Counted from the first letter of the stretch, positions 26,254 to 34,938 are shown. The stretch is DNA of 64,000 nt from SZUA-35 sp963781035 (GCA_963781035.1 CAWAEN010000007.1:372001-436000); one strand, 5' to 3'. Translations and numbers: made by a program. Notes: generated by a model from the letters alone, not told the origin.

Positions 26254-26931
26254 TCACACCGAGTCGGCCGGCTGGTTGGGGATTGCCGAGCCCGGTCCGA
26301 CCGTCGACGGTTCGTATGGCCGCTGGGCGAGCACGGCGATGGAATCCATGAGTCGATCCGTCATCGCTGCTCGACCGGACGCACCGGTCTCGTAGCCGGC
26401 GATGTCGAGCGGGGCGCCGAATGTCATCACGACGGTGCCGCCTCGTGCTGGGAATCGAGCGTCTGGGGGCTGAATGAGGTCGGTGCCCCTGATACCGACC
26501 GGAATCAGCGCAGCGTTCGTTCTCTGCGCCAGGTAGGCGGCGCCGGTGTGGCCTTTGTGGACCCGACCGTCGCGAGATCGAGTGCCCTCGGGGAAGAGAC
26601 CAATGACGCCTCCATCCCGCAACACGTCGACCGCCAGACCCAATGTCGTCACAAGACCCTTGCCACCACGATCGACCGGGATCATCCCGGCCGCACGAAA
26701 AAAGCGGGTCTTCCGTGACTGCATGTATTCGGCCTTGCCGAGGAAGATCACCTTGCGCGGCAGTTCATACATGAGCAGTGCCGAGTCGAGAAACGAGATG
26801 TGGTTCGGCGCGAGAATCACCGGCCCGCTCAGCGGCACATTCTCCACACCTTCGAATCGGAGATCGAACCACTGTGAGCGAAACGGACGTGTCAGCCATC
26901 GTGTCGGCCAGTAGAGCGATCCGGGCTTCAT
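26254..26931 (-). CDS. plsC: 1-acyl-sn-glycerol-3-phosphate acyltransferase (PlsC-like)
   Basis: The 225-residue acyltransferase has the family blocks: catalytic NHISFLD (HX4D), AAGMIPVDRGG and FPEGTRSRDG. It transfers an acyl chain to lysophosphatidate or a related lysolipid at the membrane. Its first 168 nt lie within the open frame of the HxlR-type gene on the same strand. No alternative start downstream would preserve the HX4D block with its preceding conserved residues, so MKPGSLYWPT is kept. A GAGGA overlaps closely upstream of the ATG. Confidence 0.87.
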   Translation of the reverse strand: MKPGSLYWPTRWLTRPFRSQWFDLRFEGVENVPLSGPVILAPNHISFLDSALLMYELPRKVIFLGKAEYMQSRKTRFFRAAGMIPVDRGGKGLVTTLGLAVDVLRDGGVIGLFPEGTRSRDGRVHKGHTGAAYLAQRTNAALIPVGIRGTDLIQPPDARFPARGGTVVMTFGAPLDIAGYETGASGRAAMTDRLMDSIAVLAQRPYEPSTVGPGSAIPNQPADSV

Positions 26932-27811
26932 TCCTCAGCCCGCCTCGAGCCGGAGCAATCGCTGCCGCCGGCGTCGGCGTCGGCGTCGAATCGATCAAGA
27001 CCTTCCATGCTGCAGACACTAGATCGCCCGGGTATCGACCCGATTGCGCCCATGTGAACGCTCGATGTCCGTCTGGTGGCCCGGACCTGAGGGGTCGGAC
27101 CGCAGCTCCGTACAGGGTCGTCATCGGGCCAGGATCAGGCGTGCGGGTGTTCCAGGTGGGAAATGCTCGCACGAGTGATCTCGGCCCTGACACCGTGATG
27201 GCTCCATCGCGAGTCGCCGCCGACCACGGCAGCACACCACGGTGCCAGTCGACGAACGCAGCCGATTGGGCCACCACGTGCAGCTCGACTTCACCGCCGG
27301 GGTCCGTGGCGCACACCTCGGCATCACCGTGGTGGATGAGGAGCCAGTAGCAGCGGTTCCCCGCACGCTCGTCAGGGAACTCGAACTTCACGACCAGTCG
27401 GCCGGCGGGAAGTGCCTCTCGATTGAGTTGCACCTGACACCACGTCCACAACACAAAGCCCGGGTCGGTGTGCTCTGGCAAGACCTCGACCCACGTCTCG
27501 GCCCAGGTGCCCAGACTGTCCAACACATCGGCGAGGTCCCGTCCGGCCGCTGTCAACCCATAGGTCGACCCCTGTCCGTTCTCCTTCGGAGTGGCGGTGA
27601 GCAGACCTGCCCTTTCGAGTTCACGAAGACGTTTCGTCAACATCGAACGGGACATGGTCGGGACGCCCTGGGCGATCGACGAGAAGGTCGTCGCCCCGAA
27701 CATCAGGTTTCGGACGATGAGGAGATTCCACCGCTCCGCCAAGATCTCTGTGGCTCGTGCAATGGGGCAGTACTGCTGGTACGAAGCCATTCCGTCAGCT
27801 TGAAGGAACAT
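26765..27811 (-). CDS. HxlR-family transcriptional regulator with C-terminal extension
   Basis: The N-terminal winged helix is a typical HxlR domain: CPIARATEILAERWNLLIVRNL, then TMSRSMLTKRLRELERAGLL and YGLTAAGRDLADVL. The next region (about residues 120-250) resembles the SCP2-like domain often fused to HxlR regulators. The last 55 codons overlap the start of plsC in another frame and are low-complexity (TPTPTPAAAIAPARG), so the true end may lie earlier, lost through a stop-codon or frameshift error. Start is at 27811; MASYQQ at 27790 is an alternative. It is divergent from the methyltransferase gene 64 bp away, a likely regulatory target. Confidence 0.78.
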   Translation of the reverse strand: MFLQADGMASYQQYCPIARATEILAERWNLLIVRNLMFGATTFSSIAQGVPTMSRSMLTKRLRELERAGLLTATPKENGQGSTYGLTAAGRDLADVLDSLGTWAETWVEVLPEHTDPGFVLWTWCQVQLNREALPAGRLVVKFEFPDERAGNRCYWLLIHHGDAEVCATDPGGEVELHVVAQSAAFVDWHRGVLPWSAATRDGAITVSGPRSLVRAFPTWNTRTPDPGPMTTLYGAAVRPLRSGPPDGHRAFTWAQSGRYPGDLVSAAWKVLIDSTPTPTPAAAIAPARGGLRNEARIALLADTMADTSVSLTVVRSPIRRCGECAAERAGDSRAEPHLVSRLGTAHV

Positions 27812-27875
27812 CGAACCCCGGTCGAGTTCTTTTTCCGCGCTGGATACCCAGCGGAAGATGCCGCAGGTTGAGGGC

Positions 27876-28698
27876 ATGAGCGAACGCGACGTTGTGAGCA
27901 GCGGACAGGTCATCGATTCTGCGGCCGAGGTCTACGAACGGTTCTTCGTACCCGCCCTGTTCGACCAGTGGCCGGGATGCGTCCTGGACGCCGCCGGCCT
28001 CTCGGATGGAGACGACGTCCTCGATGTCGGCTGCGGGACGGGGATCCTGGCCCGGGCCGCGGCCCGCCGTCTCGACGGCTCGGGGACGGTGACGGGGATC
28101 GATGTGAACGAGGGGATGCTCGCCGTCGCACGTCGGATGGCAGAGACGGTGGCGTGGCACAGCGGTCGGGCCGAGCGGCTTCCGTTTGCTGACCAATCTT
28201 TCGATCGGGTCGTCAGCCAGTTCGCCCTCATGTTCTTCGCCGACCGAAGTGCCGCGGTGTCGGAGATGGCGAGGGTGGCCCGCCCAGGGGGCACCGTTGT
28301 CATCGCCACATGGGCCACGGTCGACCAGAGCCCCGGCTATGCCGCCATGGTCGAGTTGCTCGACCGACTGTTCGGCGGCGAAACAGCCTCAGCCCTCCTG
28401 GCACCCTTTGTACTGGGTACTCGAGATGCGCTCGCGGCCGTCGTGGGTGCGAGTCCTGCCGAACGCGAACGTGACCCGCCACGAAGGCGTGGCTCGGTTC
28501 GACTCGGTCGAGGCATGGGTCCACACCGACATCCGGGGTTGGACCCTCGCCGACATGATCGATGACAACCAGTACGCCGAGCTCCTCGCCGCAGCGAGGA
28601 CAGAACTGGCCGGCTTCGTCGACGGCGATGGCCATATCCGGTTCGCCGCCCCCGCCCTCATCGCGACAGCGACGACGCCAGGGGCACACACAACTTGA
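27876..28698 (+). CDS. SAM-dependent methyltransferase, frameshifted as sequenced
   Basis: The first frame shows a class I methyltransferase: VLDVGCGTGILARAAARRL, GIDVNEGMLAVARR, LPFADQSFDRVVSQFALMFF and ARVARPGGTVVIATWA. Near 28440-28475 conserved sequence moves to another frame, continuing NVTRHEGVARFDSVEAWV and then RGWTLADMIDD, as in UbiE/COQ5-like relatives, and stops at 28698. One indel restores a protein of about 273 residues. The literal frame would instead end at 28565. The start could also be ATG 27858, six codons upstream. Substrate unknown. It is divergent from an HxlR regulator. Confidence 0.78.
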
Positions 28699-28821
28699 AG
28701 GTCGCGCCATCGCCAGGCGTCGGCTGCAGGCTGACCGGCCCCCGATACGAGTGGCGGCCCGCCACGCAACCCGCTATCACTCGTTCATGATCTCGTCCGT
28801 CGTATTGCATTCAGGACCGTC

Positions 28822-29643
28822 ATGACCGAGCGCCACATCGGAGACGAGGCTGGGCTCCCGTTCACGGGCCGGACCGCGCTGATCACGGGTGCAGCCGGCG
28901 ACATCGGCCGAGCCGCCGCCATCCGGCTGGCCGGTGCGGGGGCGCAGGTCGTCCTGGCCGATCTGGCCGACTCGCTCGACACGGCCACGGCGTGCGCCGC
29001 TGCGAATCCGGCGAGCACACCAACAATCGTCTCGTTCGACGTGACGAACGAAGCCGAGGTGCAGCGGACGTTCACCGATCTGGCGAAGCAGGAGATCACC
29101 CCTGACCTGTTGTTCAACAATGCGGGTTATCAGGGTCAGTTCGGCAATGTCGTCGATTACGACGTTGCCGACTTCCGCCGAGTGCTCGACATCAACGTCA
29201 CGGGGGTCTTCATCGTGTTGAAGGCGTTCGCACGCAACCTGATGGCGAGCGGTCGCCCGGGCGCCATCGTGAACAGCGCCTCGATGGCTCATGGCGGCGC
29301 GCCGAACATGGCCGCGTACAGCGCCTCGAAAGCTGCGGTCATCGCACTCACCAAGACTTCTGCGAAGGACCTGGCCAGTGCGTCCATACGAGTGAATTCG
29401 GTCAGCCCGGCCTTCATCGGGCCGGGCCAGATGTGGGATCGGCAGGTCGAGCTGCAGGCAAACACCCCGAGCCAGTACTTCTCCGACAGTCCAGAAGAAG
29501 TTGCCGCGCAGATGTTGTCTTCGGTGCCGCTGCGCCGCTACGGATCGCTCGACGAGGTCGCATCCGTGGTGCAGTTCCTTCTCTCGGACGAAGCCTCGTA
29601 CATCACTGCCTTCGACATCGAGGTCTCCGGGGGCGCCACCTGA
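28822..29643 (+). CDS. Short-chain dehydrogenase/reductase
   Basis: A classical SDR of 273 residues. It has the cofactor motif TGAAGDIGRA (TGxxxGxG), LFNNAGYQG (NNAG), catalytic Ser in IVNSASMAHGG and YSASKAA (YxxxK), and the C-terminal YITAFDIEVSGGAT. Acidic D after the second strand (VLADLADS) suggests NAD rather than NADP. Substrate unknown. AGGA lies 6 nt before ATG 28822. The stop is followed by a strong bidirectional hairpin. Confidence 0.9.
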   Translation: MTERHIGDEAGLPFTGRTALITGAAGDIGRAAAIRLAGAGAQVVLADLADSLDTATACAAANPASTPTIVSFDVTNEAEVQRTFTDLAKQEITPDLLFNNAGYQGQFGNVVDYDVADFRRVLDINVTGVFIVLKAFARNLMASGRPGAIVNSASMAHGGAPNMAAYSASKAAVIALTKTSAKDLASASIRVNSVSPAFIGPGQMWDRQVELQANTPSQYFSDSPEEVAAQMLSSVPLRRYGSLDEVASVVQFLLSDEASYITAFDIEVSGGAT

Positions 29644-29649
29644 CCCCAA

Positions 29650-29711
29650 CCCTCCACGTTCTGCGGCACGTAGCCCGCAGAACTGCGGGCACAATGCCGC
29701 AGAACGGAGGG
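29650..29711. terminator. Bidirectional terminator-like hairpin between convergent genes
   Basis: CCCTCC (29650-29655) pairs with GGAGGG (29706-29711). Inside it GTTCTGCGGCA pairs with TGCCGCAGAAC and GCCCGCAG with CTGCGGGC, giving a stem of about 25 bp with small bulges. It lies between the SDR stop (29643) and the NADH dehydrogenase stop (29716), exactly where a terminator for both strands is needed. There is no long T-tract. Confidence 0.65.
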
Positions 29712-29715
29712 AAAG

Positions 29716-31005
29716 TCAGGAGTCGGGGGCTCTCGGCGACCATGGGCCGGTGATCAGCCGGCTGCCGCGCTGGAACGTCAGGTAGCTCCACGCCCAGCTG
29801 AAGAAGACGGACCATCGCTTCCGGAAGTCGATGAGGAAGAAGATGTGCACCGCCCACCAGGCCACCCATGCGATCCAACCCGAGAGCTGGAAACGGCCGA
29901 CCACACCCACCGCTGAGGACCGCCCGATCGTCGCCAGTTCGCCCTTGTTCCGGTAGCGGAACGTCGGACGGCTACCGCCTCGCAGGTCGGCCTGGATCAC
30001 CCGGGCTGCATGCCGGCCGCCCTGCATCGCACCTTGCGCAACCCCGGGCACCTGCTCTCCTTTGGACTCGGCGTGCGCGGTGTCGCCGATCACGAAGATC
30101 GCCGGATGTGTCGGCACCGAGAGGTCTGCACCGACGACGGCTCGACCAGCTCGGTCGGTCTCAGCCCCCACCATGGCTGCGAGCGGCGACGCTTCGTTGC
30201 CGGCTCCCCAGACCACAGTGCGGGCTTCGATCGGGCCACGGGATGTCTCGACGACCCGATCGTCGATTCCCGTGACCGTGACGCCAGTGCGGACGTCGAC
30301 GCCCAAGTCTTGCAACTGTCGCTCGGCCTTCGCCGAGAGCTTTTCCGGATAGGTACCGAGGACGCGCGGCGCCGCCTCCAGGAGGATCACCTGTGCAGTC
30401 GAGGAATCGATCGAGCGGAACTCACTCGTGAGGGTTCGGAACGCGATCTCCGCGATCGCACCCGCAGTCTCCACTCCCGTCGGCCCCCCACCGACGACGA
30501 CGAATGTGAGCTGTGCCTGCCGCTCAGCCAGATCGTCGGTTCGCTCCGCCCGTTCGAAGGCCAGCAGCACTCGACGCCGGATCTCGATCGCATCCTCGAC
30601 AGTCTTGAGCCCAGGGGCGTGCTGCTCCCACTCGTCATGGCCGAAATAGGAGTGCCGGGTGCCGGCGGCCAGGATCAGGTAGTCGTACCCGTATTCGTCG
30701 CCGTCCTGGACCCGAACTCGCTGCTCGTTCGGATCGATGTCGACGACGTCGCCGAGGATCACTCGGGCGTTGGACTGATCGGCCAGGATCGAGCGGATCG
30801 GGTTTGCGATGTCGGCCGGGGTGAGCCCGGCCGTGGCCACTTGATAGAGCAGTGGTTGGAAGAGGTGATGGTTTCGCCGGTCGATGAGCGTGATACGGAC
30901 CGGTGCATCCTCGAGCGCTCTGGCGGCGGCGATCCCGCCGAAACCCCCTCCGATGATGACGACCTTGGTGGTCGCCGGGTCCGCTTCGAATCGGTCCTCG
31001 CTCAT
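29716..31005 (-). CDS. NAD(P)/FAD-dependent oxidoreductase, type II NADH dehydrogenase-like
   Basis: The 429-residue flavoprotein has two Rossmann motifs, VVIIGGGFGGIAAARAL (FAD) and FVVVGGGPTGVETAG (NADH). It also has RRNHHLFQPLLYQVATAGL and the FAD-binding FVIGDTAHAESKGEQVPGVAQGAMQGG. This matches type II NADH:quinone dehydrogenases, which pass electrons to quinone without pumping protons. The C-terminal hydrophobic stretch IAWVAWWAVHIFFLIDF fits membrane attachment. Start MSEDRFE at 31005 is chosen over an upstream open extension because a GAGACT -10-like element lies 6 nt before it. It is divergent from the haloalkane dehalogenase gene. Confidence 0.9.
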   Translation of the reverse strand: MSEDRFEADPATTKVVIIGGGFGGIAAARALEDAPVRITLIDRRNHHLFQPLLYQVATAGLTPADIANPIRSILADQSNARVILGDVVDIDPNEQRVRVQDGDEYGYDYLILAAGTRHSYFGHDEWEQHAPGLKTVEDAIEIRRRVLLAFERAERTDDLAERQAQLTFVVVGGGPTGVETAGAIAEIAFRTLTSEFRSIDSSTAQVILLEAAPRVLGTYPEKLSAKAERQLQDLGVDVRTGVTVTGIDDRVVETSRGPIEARTVVWGAGNEASPLAAMVGAETDRAGRAVVGADLSVPTHPAIFVIGDTAHAESKGEQVPGVAQGAMQGGRHAARVIQADLRGGSRPTFRYRNKGELATIGRSSAVGVVGRFQLSGWIAWVAWWAVHIFFLIDFRKRWSVFFSWAWSYLTFQRGSRLITGPWSPRAPDS

Positions 31006-31011
31006 TGCCGC

Positions 31012-31017
31012 AGTCTC
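31012..31017 (-). promoter_or_regulatory. -10-like element (GAGACT), leaderless start
   Basis: On the minus strand GAGACT is followed by 6 nt and the ATG of the NADH dehydrogenase-like gene. The facing promoter CAGACT (31072-31077) has the same 6-nt geometry on the plus strand. Confidence 0.45.
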
Positions 31018-31071
31018 GCAGCCGTTCGGCCGTCTCGCGGCGACGAGTTGGACACAGGTGACGAGCGCCAT

Positions 31072-31077
31072 CAGACT
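31072..31077 (+). promoter_or_regulatory. -10-like element (CAGACT), leaderless start
   Basis: CAGACT ends 6 nt before the ATG at 31084 of the haloalkane dehalogenase gene. It has A at position 2 and T at position 6; no SD is present. Confidence 0.45.
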
Positions 31078-31083
31078 CGCCGA

Positions 31084-31959
31084 ATGAGCATCGAACCCCT
31101 GACCAAGCAGTTCAAGACCGTCAACGGCAAACAGATGGCATACCACGATGTCGGCAGCGGCGACACGGTGCTCTTCCTCCACGGCAACCCCACGTCCTCC
31201 TACCTCTGGCGCGACATCGTTCCTCACGTGTCCGGCCATGCCCGGTGCGTCGTGCCAGACCTGATCGGCCAGGGCGATTCCGACAAGCTCGACGACTCGG
31301 GTCCGGACTCCTACACCTTCGTCCAGCACCGGGAGTACCTCGACGGTCTCCTCGACCAACTCGACATCGGTGACAACGTCACGCTCGTCATCCACGACTG
31401 GGGCTCGGCGCTCGGCTTCGACTGGGCGAACCGCCACCGGGATCGCGTCGCCGGGATCGCGTACATGGAGGCCATCGTTCGTCCGGTCACATGGGACGAG
31501 TGGCCTGAGGGCGCAACTGACATCTTCAAGGCCATGCGCTCCGATGCCGGCGAGGAAATGGTGCTCACCAAGAACCTCTTTGTCGAGGCGATTCTCCCTG
31601 CGTCGATCATGCGAAAGCTCAGCGACGAGGAGATGAACGAGTACCGCCGTCCGTTCCTCGAGCCAGGAGAGAGCCGCCGCCCCACACTCACCTGGCCACG
31701 CCAGATCCCGCTGGACGGTGAACCTGCCGACGTCCTCGAGATCGTTCAGTCCTATGCGGACTGGCTCCCGACTTCCGAGGTGCCAAAGCTGTTCATCAAC
31801 GCCGACCCTGGCACGATCCTCACCGGAGCACAGCGGGAGTTCGCTCGTTCATGGGCGAATCAGACCGAGATCACGGTTCCCGGAATCCACTTCATCCAGG
31901 AGGACAGCGCCGACGAGATCGGACAGGCGGTCGCCGAATGGCTGACCACCCGATCCTGA
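31084..31959 (+). CDS. dhaA: Haloalkane dehalogenase (subfamily II-like)
   Basis: An alpha/beta hydrolase of 291 residues with the full dehalogenase set: halide-binding N35 in LHGNPTSSYLWR and W106 next to the nucleophile D105 in VIHDWGSALGF. The acid E129 lies in YMEAIVRPVTWDEW and the base H269 in PGIHFIQED. The Asp-His-Glu triad with Asn-Trp halide residues is that of HLD-II enzymes such as DhaA and LinB, which convert haloalkanes to alcohols. Its natural substrate is unknown; marine bacteria often carry such genes. The start is fixed by the -10-like CAGACT. It probably forms a transcription unit with the next two genes. Confidence 0.9.
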   Translation: MSIEPLTKQFKTVNGKQMAYHDVGSGDTVLFLHGNPTSSYLWRDIVPHVSGHARCVVPDLIGQGDSDKLDDSGPDSYTFVQHREYLDGLLDQLDIGDNVTLVIHDWGSALGFDWANRHRDRVAGIAYMEAIVRPVTWDEWPEGATDIFKAMRSDAGEEMVLTKNLFVEAILPASIMRKLSDEEMNEYRRPFLEPGESRRPTLTWPRQIPLDGEPADVLEIVQSYADWLPTSEVPKLFINADPGTILTGAQREFARSWANQTEITVPGIHFIQEDSADEIGQAVAEWLTTRS

Positions 31960-31977
31960 CCGAGCGCGTCCCAGCCG

Positions 31978-32012
31978 AGGAGCCGCTGTGCTGAAGGAGT
32001 CGCTGTGCTGAA
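31978..32012 (+). repeat. 17-bp tandem duplication of a ribosome-binding site and start codon
   Basis: AGGAGCCGCTGTGCTGAA (31978) is repeated at once as AGGAGTCGCTGTGCTGAA (31995), with one mismatch and a 17-nt period. Each copy holds AGGAG followed by GTG CTG A. The second copy starts the real gene at 32005. The first opens a seven-codon ORF (MLKESLC) that ends at TGA 32009-32011, overlapping the real start region. Confidence 0.75.
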
Positions 32013-33129
32013 CCGACTCGATGACTATCCGATCCATCAGACGCCGGAGCCGCTCGCCCACCCAGCGAGCTCTGATCCGAACGTCTATGACCGCACGTGG
32101 TTCAACGGCTACAGCGACGACGGCACCAAGTATTTCGGCCTCGGCATGGCCGTCTACCCCCATCGCGGGATCCTCGACTGCCACTTCAGCACGGTCGAAG
32201 CCGGAGGACGTCAGCACTGCTTCTACGCATCGCGCCGGGCCCCGCAGGAACGGACGGACATGTCGGTTGGTCCGTTTCGACTCGAGATCGAGGAGCCTCT
32301 CCGACGGGCCCGGGTGATCATCGACGACAACGAGAGCGGGGTCGCGTGCGACCTCACGTTCTCGGCCCGAACATCAGCCATTCAGGAAGCCCGCCAAATC
32401 TTGTGGCAGGGGCAACGGAAGGCCATGGACGCCACCCGGTTCGCCCAGTTCGGTCGTTGGTCCGGCACGGTGAGCCACCCGGACGGCGACTTCACCGTCG
32501 ACGAGCTCACTTGGCGGGGCACGAAGGACCGATCGTGGGGAATACGCGGCGTCGGCGAACGTGTTCAGGTCGGCGCACCCCGCAGGCATGGCTCAGCGTT
32601 CTTCCTGTGGGCGCCACTGCAGTGGGACGACCACATCAGCCACGCAGTGTTCTTCGACGGCCCGAACGGAGAGGCCCTGGTCCGGGAGGCGCTCACGTCG
32701 CCCCTCTACGCGTCAGAGGACGAGATCCCCGGCGAGCTCGACGATGTCGTGACCCGAATGGCCACCGCGGTGCATCGGATCGACTACCACCCCGGCACCC
32801 GGCTCGCGCAGAGGGCCGAGCTCGACCTCATCGATCTCTACGGACACGTGCGGACCGTCTCGATGGACCCGGTCCTGCGTTTTCAGTTCAAGGGACTCGG
32901 CTACGGACACCCCGAGTGGGGTCAGGGGATGTGGAAGGGCGAACTGGCAATCGGCGGGGAGAGCTTCGATCCGCTCGAGCTCGATCTACTGGCCCCGGAG
33001 AACATCCATGTCCAACAGGTCGTGAAGGCCACCGATGGTGAACGTCACGGCATCGGAGCGCTCGAGCAGATCGTCGTTGGCCCGTATGCACCCTCCGGCT
33101 TCACCGGAGTGCTCGACGGGGCGAAGTGA
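32005..33129 (+). CDS. Conserved protein of unknown function (AttH/CrtC-like beta-barrel suspected)
   Basis: A 374-residue soluble protein. Features include YDRTWFNGYSDDGTKYFGLG, MSVGPFRLEIEEPLRRARV, FAQFGRWSGTVS, DRSWGIRGVGER and FKGLGYGHPEWGQG. The many strands, the W-rich DRSWG block and the two related halves resemble lipocalin-like AttH/hydroxyneurosporene-hydratase relatives, but I cannot assign it firmly. GTG 32005 has AGGAG at a good distance, in the second copy of a tandem duplication. The stop overlaps the photolyase-like gene (TGATG), so both are coupled. Confidence 0.65.
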   Translation: MLNRLDDYPIHQTPEPLAHPASSDPNVYDRTWFNGYSDDGTKYFGLGMAVYPHRGILDCHFSTVEAGGRQHCFYASRRAPQERTDMSVGPFRLEIEEPLRRARVIIDDNESGVACDLTFSARTSAIQEARQILWQGQRKAMDATRFAQFGRWSGTVSHPDGDFTVDELTWRGTKDRSWGIRGVGERVQVGAPRRHGSAFFLWAPLQWDDHISHAVFFDGPNGEALVREALTSPLYASEDEIPGELDDVVTRMATAVHRIDYHPGTRLAQRAELDLIDLYGHVRTVSMDPVLRFQFKGLGYGHPEWGQGMWKGELAIGGESFDPLELDLLAPENIHVQQVVKATDGERHGIGALEQIVVGPYAPSGFTGVLDGAK

Positions 33130-34646
33130 TGTCGCTTCCCGCAGATGCGCCCACCGTCTGGGTGCTGGGTGATCAGCTGAACAGGAACGTCGGCGCGCTG
33201 CGAGATCGACACCCCGATGACTGTCGAGTACTTCTGGTGCAGAGCGAAGCCAAGGTGGCATCGAAACGATGGCATCGGCAGCGTCTCCACCTCGTGTTGT
33301 CCGCCATGGCCCACTTCGCGGCCGAGCTACGGGACGAGGGATTCGAGGTCGACCATCGTGTGGCCGCCACGCTGCTCGACGGGCTCCGCTCCCACGTGGA
33401 CGAGTTCGACGTGCGGCAGGTCGTTGCCATGGAACCGATGAGCTTCGACGGACGACGGATGCTCCAGCGGGCCGCCGTCGAAACCATTCCCAACGAACAA
33501 TTCACATGCGGCTACGACGAGTTTGCCCAGTGGGCGAAGGGTCGATCCAGCTTCAAGATGGAGGACTTCTATCGTTGGCAGCGCACGCGTCTGGGTCTCC
33601 TCATGGATGACGGGGCCGCCGAGCCGGAGCCTGCCGGAGGGCGCTGGAACTTCGACGACGAGAATCGAGAACGACCGCCGAAAGACGGCCGGGCCTGGCC
33701 AGAAGTGCAGCGCTTCCAACTGGATGACCTCGACCGCCAGATCATCGACGCATTCCCGGACGAGGTCTGGGGTGCCGAGCCAGACGGTCGGTGGCCGGTC
33801 ACCCGAGCACAGGCGCTGACTCGCCTCGAGGAGTTCATCGAGACCGGGCTGGCACCGTTCGGGCCCCACGAGGACGCCATGCTCGGTGGCGAGTGGAAGC
33901 TCGCCCATTCCGTGTTGTCATCGTCGATGAATCTGGGACTCCTCCATCCGTTGGAAGTCGTCGAGGCGGCCGAGGCCGCGTACCGATCAGGTTCGGCTCC
34001 GATCAACTCGGTCGAGGGATTCATCCGACAGGTCATCGGGTGGCGGGAGTACGTCTGGGGCGTCTACTGGCTGTGGATGCCCGACTACCGATCGGCGAAC
34101 GCTCTCGACGCAGTGCGTTCAGTCCCGTCAGCGTTCACCGGCGAGGCCAGTACCGAGATGGCGTGCGTGAAGAACGTCATCGAACATGTCCATGACAACG
34201 GCTACGCCCACCACATCGAGCGTCTGATGGTGCTCGGCAACCTGGCGCTGACCGCCGGTGTCGATCCTCAGGCGATGACCGACTGGATGTGGGCCAGCTT
34301 TGTCGACGGTGCCGAATGGGTCATGCTGCCGAACGTGATCGGCATGGCCCTGTTCGCAGACGGAGGCAGGATGGCGACCAAGCCATATGCGTCCGGCGGT
34401 GCCTACATCAACAAGATGAGCGACTCCTGCAAGGGGTGCCGATTCAACCCCAAGCAGCGGGTCGGCCAAGATGCCTGCCCCTTCACCACTCTCTATTGGG
34501 ATTTTCTCGCCCGGAACGAGGAAGCGCTGGCCGGCAATCACCGCGTTGCCCGCCAACTGGCGGGCATGCGCCGACTCAGCGACCTCGACGCCGTCAGGAC
34601 ACGCGCAAAAGAGGTTCTGACTGCCCTCGATGGCGGCACCCTGTGA
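33129..34646 (+). CDS. Cryptochrome/photolyase-related protein with Fe-S cluster (FeS-BCP type)
   Basis: The 505-residue protein begins WVLGDQLNRNVGALRDRHP, the hallmark of iron-sulphur bacterial cryptochromes and photolyases (PhrB/CryB relatives). It has the FAD-binding region with VEGFIRQVIGWREYVWGVYW and the C-terminal cluster cysteines in DSCKGCRFNPKQRVGQDACPF, plus a Cys in MACVKNV, so all four [4Fe-4S] ligands appear present. Members repair (6-4) photoproducts or act as photoreceptors. It probably binds FAD and a second chromophore. It overlaps the upstream gene by one base and is 56 bp from the convergent small gene. Confidence 0.9.
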   Translation: MSLPADAPTVWVLGDQLNRNVGALRDRHPDDCRVLLVQSEAKVASKRWHRQRLHLVLSAMAHFAAELRDEGFEVDHRVAATLLDGLRSHVDEFDVRQVVAMEPMSFDGRRMLQRAAVETIPNEQFTCGYDEFAQWAKGRSSFKMEDFYRWQRTRLGLLMDDGAAEPEPAGGRWNFDDENRERPPKDGRAWPEVQRFQLDDLDRQIIDAFPDEVWGAEPDGRWPVTRAQALTRLEEFIETGLAPFGPHEDAMLGGEWKLAHSVLSSSMNLGLLHPLEVVEAAEAAYRSGSAPINSVEGFIRQVIGWREYVWGVYWLWMPDYRSANALDAVRSVPSAFTGEASTEMACVKNVIEHVHDNGYAHHIERLMVLGNLALTAGVDPQAMTDWMWASFVDGAEWVMLPNVIGMALFADGGRMATKPYASGGAYINKMSDSCKGCRFNPKQRVGQDACPFTTLYWDFLARNEEALAGNHRVARQLAGMRRLSDLDAVRTRAKEVLTALDGGTL

Positions 34647-34701
34647 CCACTGAGGTACGGAGACCACTGACCTGCGAACGCAGCCGCGGCCAGATGGTTC
34701 G

Positions 34702-34818
34702 TCAGCTGGGGATCGAGCTCTTGCCCGCCTTCTTTTCCTTCTTGGACTGACGCTTCTCTTTGGCGGTCTTGGTAGCGGGCGTCTTGGCGGCCCGCCCACC
34801 TTTGTCTTTACCGGCCAT
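34702..34818 (-). CDS. Small Lys-rich basic protein, 38 residues
   Basis: The product starts MAGKDKGGRAAKTPATKTAK and continues EKRQSKKEKKAGKSSIPS. About a third of residues are Lys or Arg, with no hydrophobic core. GGGGAGAGG lies 7 nt before the ATG, a strong SD that supports real translation. Short Lys-rich proteins of this kind recur in actinobacteria next to unrelated genes; roles in nucleic-acid or ribosome binding are guessed only from charge. It lies between the photolyase stop and the divergent ABC operon. Confidence 0.7.
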   Translation of the reverse strand: MAGKDKGGRAAKTPATKTAKEKRQSKKEKKAGKSSIPS

Positions 34819-34938
34819 ACAGGCCTCTCCCCAGTCAGGCAGGAAGCCAACTGGAAGATCATCATCCCACAGTTCCAGGCCGGCACACGGGCAGTGCCAG
34901 TCAGGCCACCGTCAGGTCCCCTGTGGCGTACTGATCCC

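Noticed and set aside
30010..31083. Upstream extension of the dehalogenase frame
   Set aside because: It lies antisense to the NADH dehydrogenase-like gene; conserved dehalogenase sequence starts at 31084, where a -10-like element is 6 nt upstream.
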